A DNA stretch of 64,000 bases from Chitinophaga niabensis (GTDB taxonomy: Bacteria; Bacteroidota; Bacteroidia; Chitinophagales; Chitinophagaceae). The DNA is taken from NCBI RefSeq assembly GCF_900129465.1, contig NZ_FSRA01000001.1, positions 248,001 through 312,000 of the forward strand. Reading direction: 5' to 3'. Below the pieces are notes generated by a model. It was not told the origin of the DNA and made no database searches. It worked only from the letters and a program-made list of their open reading frames with translations. Of this stretch, positions 26,322 through 34,975 are shown in pieces; the first letter of the stretch is position 1, and each line of letters begins with the position of its first letter. The position numbers and the translations under genes are program-made.

Positions 26322-27779
26322 ATGAAATTCCACTTCCTGTTAATAGCCCTGTGCTGCTGTACTGGCTTGAAAGCCCAGCAGGCTAAGCCCAATGTACTGT
26401 TCATCTTTGTAGATGATCTCCGCCCGGACCTGGGATGTTATGGCGATACAACAGTGAAATCCCCTCACCTGGATAGCCTGGCCCGCAAAGGAGTTGTTTT
26501 CAAAAAACAGTTTGTAACCGTTCCCACCTGTGGTGCATCCCGCATGAGTATCCTTACAGGGAAATTGCCGCATAAAAGATCAGACCTCACAAATGAAGCA
26601 GCTGAAAGTATGGTGAGAACGGAGATGCCGGAAACCTTCATAGAGCAACTGAAAAGAAATGGTTATTACACAGTAGGGATCGGAAAGGTCAGTCATTCTG
26701 CAGATGGTTACGTATATCCATATAATAAGGAGAAAAGTAACCAGCTGGAATTACCGAACAGCTGGAATGAGATGTTATTCGATCCCGGTAAATGGAAAAC
26801 AGGCTGGAATGCGTTCTTTGCTTATGCGGATGGAACAGACAGGAATACAAAGAAAAACGATGTGCCACCTTACGAAGCCGCGCCGGTTGAAGATAATGGT
26901 TACCCCGATGGACTAACCGCAGAACTGGCTGTGAAACAGATAGAAAAATTAGCAGACAAAGGGCAGCCCTTCTTTTTAGGAGTTGGTTTCTTCAAACCGC
27001 ATTTACCTTTCACCGCACCACAGAAATATTGGGACCTATATAACGAAAACGACATCGCGCTCACACCATCTCCTGATATGCCGGCCAACATAAATAAAGC
27101 CAGCTTGCATGAAAGTGCAGAATTCAATCAATATAAGTTGGGAGACGAAAAGGCCTCACTGCAAAAGCCTGTATCTGATGCCTATGCCCGCAAATTGAAA
27201 CACGGGTATTACGCCAGTGTCAGTTATGTGGATGCACAGATCGGAAAAGTGCTGACGGCTTTACGTGAGAAGGGATTGGATAAGAATACGATCATTATTG
27301 TTTGGGGAGATCATGGCTGGCATTTGGGAGACGACCGTGTTTGGGGCAAACACACTATTTTCGATTGGTCTTTACGCAGCCCATTCATCCTGAAAACACC
27401 CCGGCAGCAGAAAGGGTTCAATCCTGAACAGGTGGTCAGTTCCGTGGATATTTATCCTACCATTATGGAATTGTGCGGAATAAAAATGCCTTATAAAGGA
27501 GATGGGGAAAGTCTCCTGAAAGCCAAACGTAACACAGCTTACAGCTATTTCAAACAAGGGATCACGGTGAGAACAGATCGTTATCGCTTAACGCAATACT
27601 ACCGGAATGCGAAGCCGGACATCGAGTTATATGATCACAAAACCGATCCCTGGGAAAACAGGAACATAGCAGCAGAGCAACCGAAGCTGGTAAAGGAGTT
27701 GCAGGTAATATTGGAAAGAGGAAATACCGGTGTGTACCAAACCCCTAAAACTCCCACCACGGATCAGCCGGATAACTGA
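26322..27779 (+). CDS. Sulfatase (S1 family, iduronate-2-sulfatase-like)
   Basis: A 485-residue exported sulfatase. The frame opens 14 codons earlier, but the ATG at 26322 gives a proper signal peptide (MKFHFLLIALCCCTGLKAQ). Metal-binding FVDDLRPDLGCYG lies at 29-41. Cys70 in CGASR (C-x-A-S-R) is the residue converted to formylglycine, so an activating enzyme is needed in the cell. WGDHGWHLGDDRVWGKH is the second conserved metal/substrate block. The layout fits iduronate-2-sulfatase-type family S1 enzymes that desulfate glycans. It overlaps the convergent MBL gene by 35 bp. Confidence 0.92.
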   Translation: MKFHFLLIALCCCTGLKAQQAKPNVLFIFVDDLRPDLGCYGDTTVKSPHLDSLARKGVVFKKQFVTVPTCGASRMSILTGKLPHKRSDLTNEAAESMVRTEMPETFIEQLKRNGYYTVGIGKVSHSADGYVYPYNKEKSNQLELPNSWNEMLFDPGKWKTGWNAFFAYADGTDRNTKKNDVPPYEAAPVEDNGYPDGLTAELAVKQIEKLADKGQPFFLGVGFFKPHLPFTAPQKYWDLYNENDIALTPSPDMPANINKASLHESAEFNQYKLGDEKASLQKPVSDAYARKLKHGYYASVSYVDAQIGKVLTALREKGLDKNTIIIVWGDHGWHLGDDRVWGKHTIFDWSLRSPFILKTPRQQKGFNPEQVVSSVDIYPTIMELCGIKMPYKGDGESLLKAKRNTAYSYFKQGITVRTDRYRLTQYYRNAKPDIELYDHKTDPWENRNIAAEQPKLVKELQVILERGNTGVYQTPKTPTTDQPDN

Positions 27780-28719
27780 CATTCAGTATAACGGGCTCTC
27801 CTATACGTGGTGTAGTTACTTTCACTTTACCCAAAGCACCTGCGGTTGTGCGGATCACCGGCTCATTCCAGGGGTGCAGCGCCAATGCAAATTTCCCCCA
27901 GTGTACCGGCAGCAGCACTTTGGCTTTCAGTTCCTGCGCGGCCTGTACAGCTTCTTCAGGACTCATATGGATCATGGGCCAGTCTGTATTGTACTGGCCG
28001 GTTTCCAGTATAGCAATATCAAAAGGCCCAAACTTATCGCCGATTGTTTTGAAATGGGTATCATAACCGGAATCCCCGCCGAGATAGAGCTTAAACCCAC
28101 CCGGTAATTCCAGTACAAAGGATGCCCATAGAGAACCGCCCCGTTTTATACCTCTCCCGGAGAAATGGCGTGCAGGCGCAGCCGTAAGTCTGATACCCTC
28201 AGCGTAAACCGCGGTATCCCACCAATCCATCTCAGTAACCAGGGATGCAGCAAAAGGCAGGTCCTTCCCAACCCCCAAAGCTGTATACACCGCCTTAGGT
28301 TTCAGCTGGCAAAGCGTTTTCTTATCCAGGTGATCATAGTGGTTATGCGTAATGATCAGGATATCGATAGGAGGAAGGTCTGACACTTTAAACGCATCTG
28401 CGCCGGGGAAAGCCCTTACCATAAAAGGAACGGGAGAGGCATGTCCGCTGAAAACAGGGTCTACCAATATATTTGATCCGTTATGATGAATGAGATAGGA
28501 AGAATGCCCGAACCACACGATCACCGGATTCTCTCCTGCTACCAGGTGCAGCAGGTCTGTTTTAACTGAAGGCAAAGGTTTGGGAGGGTTTACCGACTTC
28601 GGCTTATTGAAAAAACGCAAAAGGATTTTTAGAAAAGAAGCATCCTTAGACATTACTTCCGTAGGGGATAGATTATGAAAAGTGCCATTCTTAAAATTAG
28701 GCGATTTCCACTGGCTCAT
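27745..28719 (-). CDS. MBL-fold metallo-hydrolase (UlaG/NAPE-PLD-like)
   Basis: A 324-residue metallo-beta-lactamase-fold hydrolase. The open frame extends to 28815, but the ATG at 28719 (MSQWKSPNF) matches the usual family start. The metal motif THNHYDHLD (HxHxDH) is present, together with WFGHSSYL upstream and further ligands in APARHFSGRG, YLGGDSGYD and LPVHWGKFALALHPW. This order is typical of NAPE-PLD/UlaG-like members that hydrolyse phosphodiester or lactone bonds. There is no signal peptide. Divergent from the YjbR gene. Confidence 0.88.
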   Translation of the reverse strand: MSQWKSPNFKNGTFHNLSPTEVMSKDASFLKILLRFFNKPKSVNPPKPLPSVKTDLLHLVAGENPVIVWFGHSSYLIHHNGSNILVDPVFSGHASPVPFMVRAFPGADAFKVSDLPPIDILIITHNHYDHLDKKTLCQLKPKAVYTALGVGKDLPFAASLVTEMDWWDTAVYAEGIRLTAAPARHFSGRGIKRGGSLWASFVLELPGGFKLYLGGDSGYDTHFKTIGDKFGPFDIAILETGQYNTDWPMIHMSPEEAVQAAQELKAKVLLPVHWGKFALALHPWNEPVIRTTAGALGKVKVTTPRIGEPVILNVSYPADPWWEF

Positions 28720-28800
28720 TCGGTCTGGTTTTGAATGAATGTACAACCAATGTCGCATTCTTACAATTTCTTCTTCACATGGTTTTGTAATTTTGGGCCT

Positions 28801-29151
28801 ATGGTAGATCTGCAAACATTTGAGGAATTATGTCTTGCTATGCCCGGCGTAGAAAAAGTACTGCATTGGGATCATCCGGCATTCAGAACAAAGCGGCGCA
28901 TTTTCGCCACCCTCTGGCCGGAAACAACCTCTGCTAATTTCAACTTTACACCGGAGGAACAGGCAGCCTTTTGCCAGGAGGACGCTAAAAGCTTTTTCCC
29001 CGTGGAAGGAGGCTGGGGCCGCCAGGGCTGGACTACAGTAAATTTAAAAAAAGTAAAAAAGAAAATGCTGGAAAACGCGATCACCAGTGCCTGGTATAAT
29101 GCCTTGCCACCTAAGCTGCAGGAGCAGTATCGTATAGAAAAAGGCTTATAA
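28801..29151 (+). CDS. MmcQ/YjbR family DNA-binding-like protein
   Basis: A 116-residue small protein of the MmcQ/YjbR (CyaY-like fold) family. Landmarks are LAMPGVEKVLHWDHPAFRTKRRIFATLWPE and the C-terminal WTTVNLKKVKKKMLENAITSAW. Members are often annotated as DNA-binding, but the biochemical role is unproven. The ATG at 28801 is chosen over an in-frame start 22 codons upstream because the family begins there. It overlaps the DeoR-type gene by 6 bp tail to tail. Confidence 0.88.
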   Translation: MVDLQTFEELCLAMPGVEKVLHWDHPAFRTKRRIFATLWPETTSANFNFTPEEQAAFCQEDAKSFFPVEGGWGRQGWTTVNLKKVKKKMLENAITSAWYNALPPKLQEQYRIEKGL

Positions 29152-29940
29152 TATCGTCAGGTTCTTCGTTTTATAAGGCTGCAGCTCCGCACTCTCTGCC
29201 GGCAGTTCTGTGATCAGGTAATCAATTTCCTGAAGGTCCGCTATCTTCATCTTCATAGAAGAGTTCAGCTTCTCGGAAATAGCCATGATGGCAACTTTGT
29301 CAGCAGCTTTGATCATCGCCTTCTTCACCTGTATCGTTTCCCAGTCAGAATCCGTTAACCCGTTAGCCGGATCAATAGCATTGGTGCCAATGATGCAAAG
29401 GTCCGCCTTGATATTAGAAAGGTATTCAAACACTTCACCACTCACAGACATCTGGCTATACGCAGAGATCTGCCCTCCGATCACAATGGTCTTGATCATC
29501 GGTTTATCCAGTAACTCAACCGCAGAAAGCACATTTACGGTAATAAAAGTAGCCCGCAGGGTTACCGGTATCTTCTTAATGAACTCCCGGATAGTAGTTC
29601 CCCCGCCGATCAGCACAATAATATCATCCCGCAATAATTGCAGTGTTTTCTCTGCGATCACTGCTTTATTGTTCTGCGCATAGGTTTCTGATTCATGCCC
29701 GTAATGATAGGCGATAGACATAGCCCCGCCTTTGATCTTCACCACTTCTCCATCCTCAGCCAGTTCATTAACGTCCCGGCGGATCGTATCCTCAGATACA
29801 TTGATAAGGGTTACAAGGTCGCTGTAGGTAATACGCGTGTGAATGTTCACCTGTTTAATGATCAGTTTCTTCCTGGCCTTTTTGGTCAGCGAAACCGGGG
29901 GTAACTGGTCCTGCGTGTTAATATCCATATCCATAGTCAT
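29146..29940 (-). CDS. DeoR/GlpR-family transcriptional regulator
   Basis: A 264-residue regulator. The winged helix-turn-helix at about 25-75 (ITYSDLVTLINVSEDTIRRDVNEL, then GEVVKIKGGAMS) is the DeoR signature. The C-terminal DeoRC sugar-phosphate sensor domain includes VLIGGGTTIREF (phosphate-binding turn), TVNVLSAVELL and IGTNAIDPANGLTDSDWETIQVKKAMIKAA. DeoR regulators usually repress sugar operons and are released by a phosphorylated sugar. It is divergent from the SusC/SusD/GH20 operon with palindromes in between, so it is very likely that operon's regulator. The probable effector is a product of the PfkB kinase encoded at the operon end. Confidence 0.93.
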   Translation of the reverse strand: MTMDMDINTQDQLPPVSLTKKARKKLIIKQVNIHTRITYSDLVTLINVSEDTIRRDVNELAEDGEVVKIKGGAMSIAYHYGHESETYAQNNKAVIAEKTLQLLRDDIIVLIGGGTTIREFIKKIPVTLRATFITVNVLSAVELLDKPMIKTIVIGGQISAYSQMSVSGEVFEYLSNIKADLCIIGTNAIDPANGLTDSDWETIQVKKAMIKAADKVAIMAISEKLNSSMKMKIADLQEIDYLITELPAESAELQPYKTKNLTIL

Positions 29941-30252
29941 CTACGGTTGATGTTAATAAAAATAATCAGAATCTGCAAGGTCAATCCGACAAAAATAGAA
30001 TTTACCGCACAATTTCGCACTTTTTGTGCATTAAATAATTTTTCTGCGGCAAATTTAGTGCTTAGTGTAAATACTACATAATATTAAATAATTAAAATTC
30101 AATACTTTAATACCAAATCGCTTAAAGTGAATGAGAAAATATTTGCAGTTTATGCAATTATTTTATGCAAATAATTTGCAGAAACGATTCTAATTACTAC
30201 TTTTAGTCAAGGATTTTGCATTATTTGAATATTTATCAACCAAACCACAGCG
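29941..30252. promoter_or_regulatory. Divergent intergenic region with palindromic operator and Bacteroidota-type promoter
   Basis: A 312-bp AT-rich gap without genes. At 30141-30181 two copies each of ATTTGCAG and TTTATGCAA alternate symmetrically, giving TTGCA-N5-TGCAA (30143-30157) and the perfect palindrome TGCAAATAATTTGCA (30166-30180). A candidate promoter has TTTG at 30175-30178 (-33) and TACTTTTA at 30198-30205 (-7, one mismatch to TAnnTTTG), spacer 19 nt. The operator would therefore cover the -33 box, as expected for repression by the DeoR protein. A further inverted repeat GCACTTTTTGTGC (30017-30029) lies nearer the DeoR gene and could serve its own control. Confidence 0.45.
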
Positions 30253-33200
30253 ATGAAAACACGTAAACTGGCTGCTTTCTCAAAACTGCTCTTGTTGCTC
30301 TGCAGCGTGCTGTTTTGCAGTAAAAGCATCGCCCAATCTTCTCCCGTACAACTCTCAGGTACGGTATCCAGTGCTGCAGACGGACAAAAAATTATCGGCG
30401 CCACTATCTCCGTACTTAACCAGAAAGGTGTAGGCGCCGTAACTGATGTGGATGGTAAATTCTCTTTGAAGGTACCCGCTCAGCAAGGTGCCATTCAACT
30501 CGTAATTACTTTTATCGGTTACGAAACAAAACAGGTAACCGTACAACCCGGCCAAACCACAGTAGATATCCAGCTCGCAGAAAATACCAAAGCCCTGGAT
30601 GAATTTGTAGTAACAGCGCTCGGTATTAAAAAACAAAGAAAAGTATTGACCTATGCGGTAACAGAAGTAAAAGGAAGTGAATTCACCCAGGCCCGTGAGA
30701 TCAACGTTGCAGACGCACTCACTGGTAAAATTCCCGGTGTGAACGCCTCCAGTCTTGCCGGTGGCCCTGGCAGTTCCAGCCGTGTAGTGATCCGCGGTAA
30801 CGGTTCTTTCAGTGATAACCAGCCACTGTACGTGATCAATGGTATGCCCATAGATAACTCCACGGGTAACTCTCCGCAAAGCGGTAACGCCTCCATTGGT
30901 CTGAATGCAGACAGGGGAGATGGTATCGGAGGGATCAACCCGGATGATATTGAATCCATCACTGTGTTGAAAGGTGGGCCCGCTTCTGCATTGTACGGCT
31001 CCCGTGCTGCAAACGGTGTGATCCTCATCACCACAAAGAAAGGTGTGAAACAAAAAGGTATCGGCCTGGATTACAATTCCACCTTCACTTTTGAAACACC
31101 TTCCATCATCCCCGATTGGCAATATGAATATGGCCAGGGACAAGGTGGCCTGAAACCTGTAACACAGGCAGATGCCATTGCTTCAGGAAGACTTTCCTTC
31201 GGTCCCAAACTGGATGGCAGCAATGTAATTCAGTTCGATGGTGTAAGCCGCCCTTACGTTGCACAGAAAAACAATATCAAAAATTTCTACAGGACGGGTA
31301 CCACTTTCACTAACACAGTGGCAGCATCCGGGGGAAATGAATCCCTTAACTACCGCCTCTCTTTATCTGATATGAATAATCAGGGCCTGGTACCGCATTC
31401 GCAATTGAACAAGAAGATAGGAACACTGGCCCTGGTAGGCAATCTTTCCAAACGATTGACAATAGAAGGTTTCGCACAATACAATGTAGAGAAAGCTATT
31501 AGCCGCGCCAACGTTTCCGATGCACCAGGTAACCCTAACTGGGGAACTTACATGCTCGCGAATTCTGTAGACATAAGGAACCTTGCTCCCGGATATGATA
31601 AACTAACAGGTGCAGAAACACTCTGGAACCCCTCCGGTTTTGCCAGTAACCCGTATTTCGTAGTGAATAACTTCATCAATAACGATAACCGGAACCGCTT
31701 TATCGGAAGCGCTTCCATTAAGTATAACATATTGGATAACCTTTTCGTAAAAGGCCGCTTCACGCACGATTATACTTCCATCATCTGGAACGGGGTAGTG
31801 CCAACAGGTACAGCCTACGCACCGAAAGGATTCTATCAGCAATCCACTACCGGCATCACAGAGACCAATGCGGAACTCACGCTGAACTACCAGGGGAAAT
31901 TTGGTAAAGACTTCAGCCTCGATGTAATGGCCGGCGGTAACCAGCAAAAAGGTAAAGGGCAATCCACTACCTTGTTGGGTACCGACTTTGCAGAACCTGG
32001 ATTCTATGATCCTTCCAACGTGGTAAGTCTCACTACCAACAATGCACTCTCCCGCAGAGCCGTGAATTCTGTATTCGGTAGTATCGACCTGGGGTATAAA
32101 GACATCATCTTCCTTACTGCCACCGGCCGTAACGACTGGTTCTCCACACTCTCGCCCAAAAGCAATGATGTATTCTACCCATCTGCCGGTATCAGCTTCA
32201 TCTTATCCGAAGCCGTGAAATTACCATCCTGGATCTCTTACGCAAAACTGCGTGCGAGCTGGGCAGAAGTAGGTGGCGGTGCACCATTGGCGTATTCGCT
32301 GAATCAAACATACAGCCTTGTTCCCGGTGGTGGTCACTTTGGCCAGCCCTTACAGGCCCCTACCCAAACAGTAGGTACCACTTCCGGTCTGCTGAATGCA
32401 CCGAACCCCAACCTGAAACCTTTCAAAACCAGGACAACGGAAGCCGGTTTCGAAGCGCGTTTCCTGAAAGGCCGTCTCTCTGCCGACTTCGCAATCTACG
32501 ACAGGAAAACAACAGACGATATTGTACAGGTAAGTACCTCTACCGGTTCCGGTTATAACTTTACTTTCCTCAACGTAGGCGAAATGAGTAACAAAGGAGT
32601 GGAACTCCGCCTGAGTGGTACGCCAATTAAAGGAAAAAACTTTATCTGGGAAGTAGATTTCAACGCTGCATATAATAAGAACGAGGTAGTAAAGCTCGCA
32701 CCCGGCCTGGACCGTATCCAGATGGACGCTGCAGTGAATAACTATGCTTTCATCTTTGCTGAAGTAGGTAAACCCTTCAGTACCATTAAAGGATACAAAG
32801 TAAAGAAGAACGAAAACGGCCTGCCCATCTTCAATTCCAAAACCAATAGCTTTGAAGCCACTACAGGTCTGGAAGATCTTGGAACAGGTGTATCTCCATG
32901 GACAAGCGGTATCAACAACTCCTTTAGCTATAAACGTTTCAACTTCAGCTTCCTGATAGACAGCAAATTTGGTGGTCATGTATATTCCGGTACCAACCTT
33001 TATGCTACCCGTTTTGGATTGCACAAGATCACATTGCCCGGTCGTGATGGTGGTTTAACAGTTACCGGCGTGGATGAAGAGAATAAACCCTTCACTAAAA
33101 CATTCACCGGCGCACAGCTGCAGGCTTATTATGATAACTATAAGAACCAGTCAGAGCGTTTCGTATATAAATCAGACTTTATCAAACTGCGCCAGGTGAT

Positions 33201-33414
33201 ACTGGGTTACAACATTCCGGCGAGTGTATTCTCCTTTGCCAAACTGCAATCCGTATCTGTTTCTTTTGTGGCAAGGAACCTGTTCATCCTGTACAAGGAT
33301 GCACCAAACATCGATCCTGAATCCACTTTCAATAACTCCAACGCACAAGGTTTTGAAATGTTTGGGGTGCCACGCACAAGAAGTTATGGCCTGAACCTGA
33401 TGGTTAAATTTTAA
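30253..33414 (+). CDS. SusC/RagA-family TonB-linked outer membrane receptor
   Basis: A 1053-residue outer-membrane transporter that, with SusD, imports oligosaccharides. The signal peptide (1-28) ends KSIAQ. A carboxypeptidase-like beta-sandwich (about 35-115) is followed by the plug, with the TonB-box-like DEFVVTALGIKKQ and the SusC signature ITVLKGGPASALYGSRAANGVILITTK split around residues 236-260. The barrel ends in an aromatic C-terminus (LNLMVKF). It is the first gene of the PUL, 11 bp before SusD. Confidence 0.96.
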   Translation: MKTRKLAAFSKLLLLLCSVLFCSKSIAQSSPVQLSGTVSSAADGQKIIGATISVLNQKGVGAVTDVDGKFSLKVPAQQGAIQLVITFIGYETKQVTVQPGQTTVDIQLAENTKALDEFVVTALGIKKQRKVLTYAVTEVKGSEFTQAREINVADALTGKIPGVNASSLAGGPGSSSRVVIRGNGSFSDNQPLYVINGMPIDNSTGNSPQSGNASIGLNADRGDGIGGINPDDIESITVLKGGPASALYGSRAANGVILITTKKGVKQKGIGLDYNSTFTFETPSIIPDWQYEYGQGQGGLKPVTQADAIASGRLSFGPKLDGSNVIQFDGVSRPYVAQKNNIKNFYRTGTTFTNTVAASGGNESLNYRLSLSDMNNQGLVPHSQLNKKIGTLALVGNLSKRLTIEGFAQYNVEKAISRANVSDAPGNPNWGTYMLANSVDIRNLAPGYDKLTGAETLWNPSGFASNPYFVVNNFINNDNRNRFIGSASIKYNILDNLFVKGRFTHDYTSIIWNGVVPTGTAYAPKGFYQQSTTGITETNAELTLNYQGKFGKDFSLDVMAGGNQQKGKGQSTTLLGTDFAEPGFYDPSNVVSLTTNNALSRRAVNSVFGSIDLGYKDIIFLTATGRNDWFSTLSPKSNDVFYPSAGISFILSEAVKLPSWISYAKLRASWAEVGGGAPLAYSLNQTYSLVPGGGHFGQPLQAPTQTVGTTSGLLNAPNPNLKPFKTRTTEAGFEARFLKGRLSADFAIYDRKTTDDIVQVSTSTGSGYNFTFLNVGEMSNKGVELRLSGTPIKGKNFIWEVDFNAAYNKNEVVKLAPGLDRIQMDAAVNNYAFIFAEVGKPFSTIKGYKVKKNENGLPIFNSKTNSFEATTGLEDLGTGVSPWTSGINNSFSYKRFNFSFLIDSKFGGHVYSGTNLYATRFGLHKITLPGRDGGLTVTGVDEENKPFTKTFTGAQLQAYYDNYKNQSERFVYKSDFIKLRQVILGYNIPASVFSFAKLQSVSVSFVARNLFILYKDAPNIDPESTFNNSNAQGFEMFGVPRTRSYGLNLMVKF

Positions 33415-33425
33415 ATGAACTCACT

Positions 33426-34973
33426 ATGCAACGATTTGCTAAATATACATTCACCCTGCTATTGGGCGCTTCATTAGGATTCTCTTCCTGTGATAAGGGT
33501 TTTGAACAGCTGAATACCAACCCGAATGCCTCCACCAAACCCAATGTGGATTACCTCTTTTCACAGAGCATCCTCAAAGGGAATTACGTATACGACCGTG
33601 CGTATTTTTATACTTCCTACATTACCTGCGGTAATTACGTGCAGCACTTTGCTACTGCTAAAGAACTGGCAGGAGCTGGTTCCGGTGATAAGTACGGTGT
33701 GCATGATCAGTACCAGTCGTTTTATTTCCGGTATACTTATACCAATGTACTCACTACATTGAAGGAGCTGGATAAAGCTGCCACTGCTCCTGAGTTTGTG
33801 AACAAAAGAGCTGCTGCCAGAATCTGGAAAGTGATGCTGATACAGCGTATCACAGACCTCTATGGCGATGTACCATACAGCCAGGCCAACCTGGGTGGTA
33901 CAGAAGGATTGTTCCTTCCTAAGTACGATGCCCAAAGTGAGATCTATGACGGCATGTTGAGAGAGCTCGATGAAGCTATCAAAGCCTTTGATCCTGCACA
34001 GCCTAAATACGGAAAAGCAGACTTCCTGTTTGAAGGAGATATTCCCAAATGGAAGAAGTTCGGTTACTCTTTGATGTTGCGTGTAGCGATGCGTTTGCAA
34101 AAAAGAGATGAGAACAAAGCAAAAGAGTGGGCATTAAAAGCTATCCAGGGAGGTATCATCCTTACAGCTGCAGATCAGGCCGTGGTGAAATATACCAATG
34201 GTCCGCAGATCTATAATAGTAATCCGGTAGCCTATGAACTGGTAGGGCAGGATTATGTATCCGGTTCAAACGGTTTGAACAATACAGAATTCGGCAAGTT
34301 CAGCAAAACCTTCATCGATGCCCTGCAAAGCCGTAATGATCCAAGGTTATCCGTTGTGTCCGTAGTATGGAATGGTGCTACGCCGGATACCACTGCTACT
34401 GCACAGAAAGGTTTGCCAAATGGCACCAATGGAAAACCTGCCAACTTCAATACTTACTCTGAACCAAATCCTGCAACTATCCTGCAATACGCTGCCCCGC
34501 TGATCGTACTCAGCGCAGCGGAAACTAATTTCCTGCTCACTGAGGCCATCGTTCGTGGCTGGACTGCCGGAAATGCTGCGGATACTTACAGAACAGGGGT
34601 GGAAACTGCTTTGAAGAATTGGGCATTATTTGGTGCTGCCGGTGTAATTGCTCCTGCAAGGATCACTGCTTATACAACAGCGAATGCATTGAATACAGCC
34701 GGCACATTAGCGGCACAGCTCAACCAGATCCATACGCAATTCTGGATCGCCTCCTTACTGGATGAACAGGAAGCCTATGCCAACTGGCGCCGTACCGGAT
34801 ATCCTGTACTTGTTCCGGTGAACTTTGTGGGCAATGCTACAGGCGGTACCATCCCCAGAAGGATCCCTTATCCGGTTCCTGAACAGGGGATCAATAAAAA
34901 GAACTATGACGATGCGGTTGTTCGCCAGGGTGCAGATAACCTGATCACAAGAATATGGTGGGATAAATTATAA
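33426..34973 (+). CDS. SusD/RagB-family glycan-binding lipoprotein (SusD-like type 2)
   Basis: A 515-residue surface lipoprotein. The lipobox is near residue 20 (GFSSCDKGFEQLNTNPN), the usual start of SusD-like_2 proteins. Helical TPR-like segments carry RAAARIWKVMLIQRITDLYGDVPYS, the core motif of this subfamily, and LRVAMRLQK. The C-terminus contains WRRTGYPVLVPV and RRIPYPVPEQ, also diagnostic. It caps the SusC barrel and binds the incoming glycan. It is directly followed, after 2 bp, by the GH20 gene. Confidence 0.95.
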   Translation: MQRFAKYTFTLLLGASLGFSSCDKGFEQLNTNPNASTKPNVDYLFSQSILKGNYVYDRAYFYTSYITCGNYVQHFATAKELAGAGSGDKYGVHDQYQSFYFRYTYTNVLTTLKELDKAATAPEFVNKRAAARIWKVMLIQRITDLYGDVPYSQANLGGTEGLFLPKYDAQSEIYDGMLRELDEAIKAFDPAQPKYGKADFLFEGDIPKWKKFGYSLMLRVAMRLQKRDENKAKEWALKAIQGGIILTAADQAVVKYTNGPQIYNSNPVAYELVGQDYVSGSNGLNNTEFGKFSKTFIDALQSRNDPRLSVVSVVWNGATPDTTATAQKGLPNGTNGKPANFNTYSEPNPATILQYAAPLIVLSAAETNFLLTEAIVRGWTAGNAADTYRTGVETALKNWALFGAAGVIAPARITAYTTANALNTAGTLAAQLNQIHTQFWIASLLDEQEAYANWRRTGYPVLVPVNFVGNATGGTIPRRIPYPVPEQGINKKNYDDAVVRQGADNLITRIWWDKL

Positions 34974-34975
34974 GG

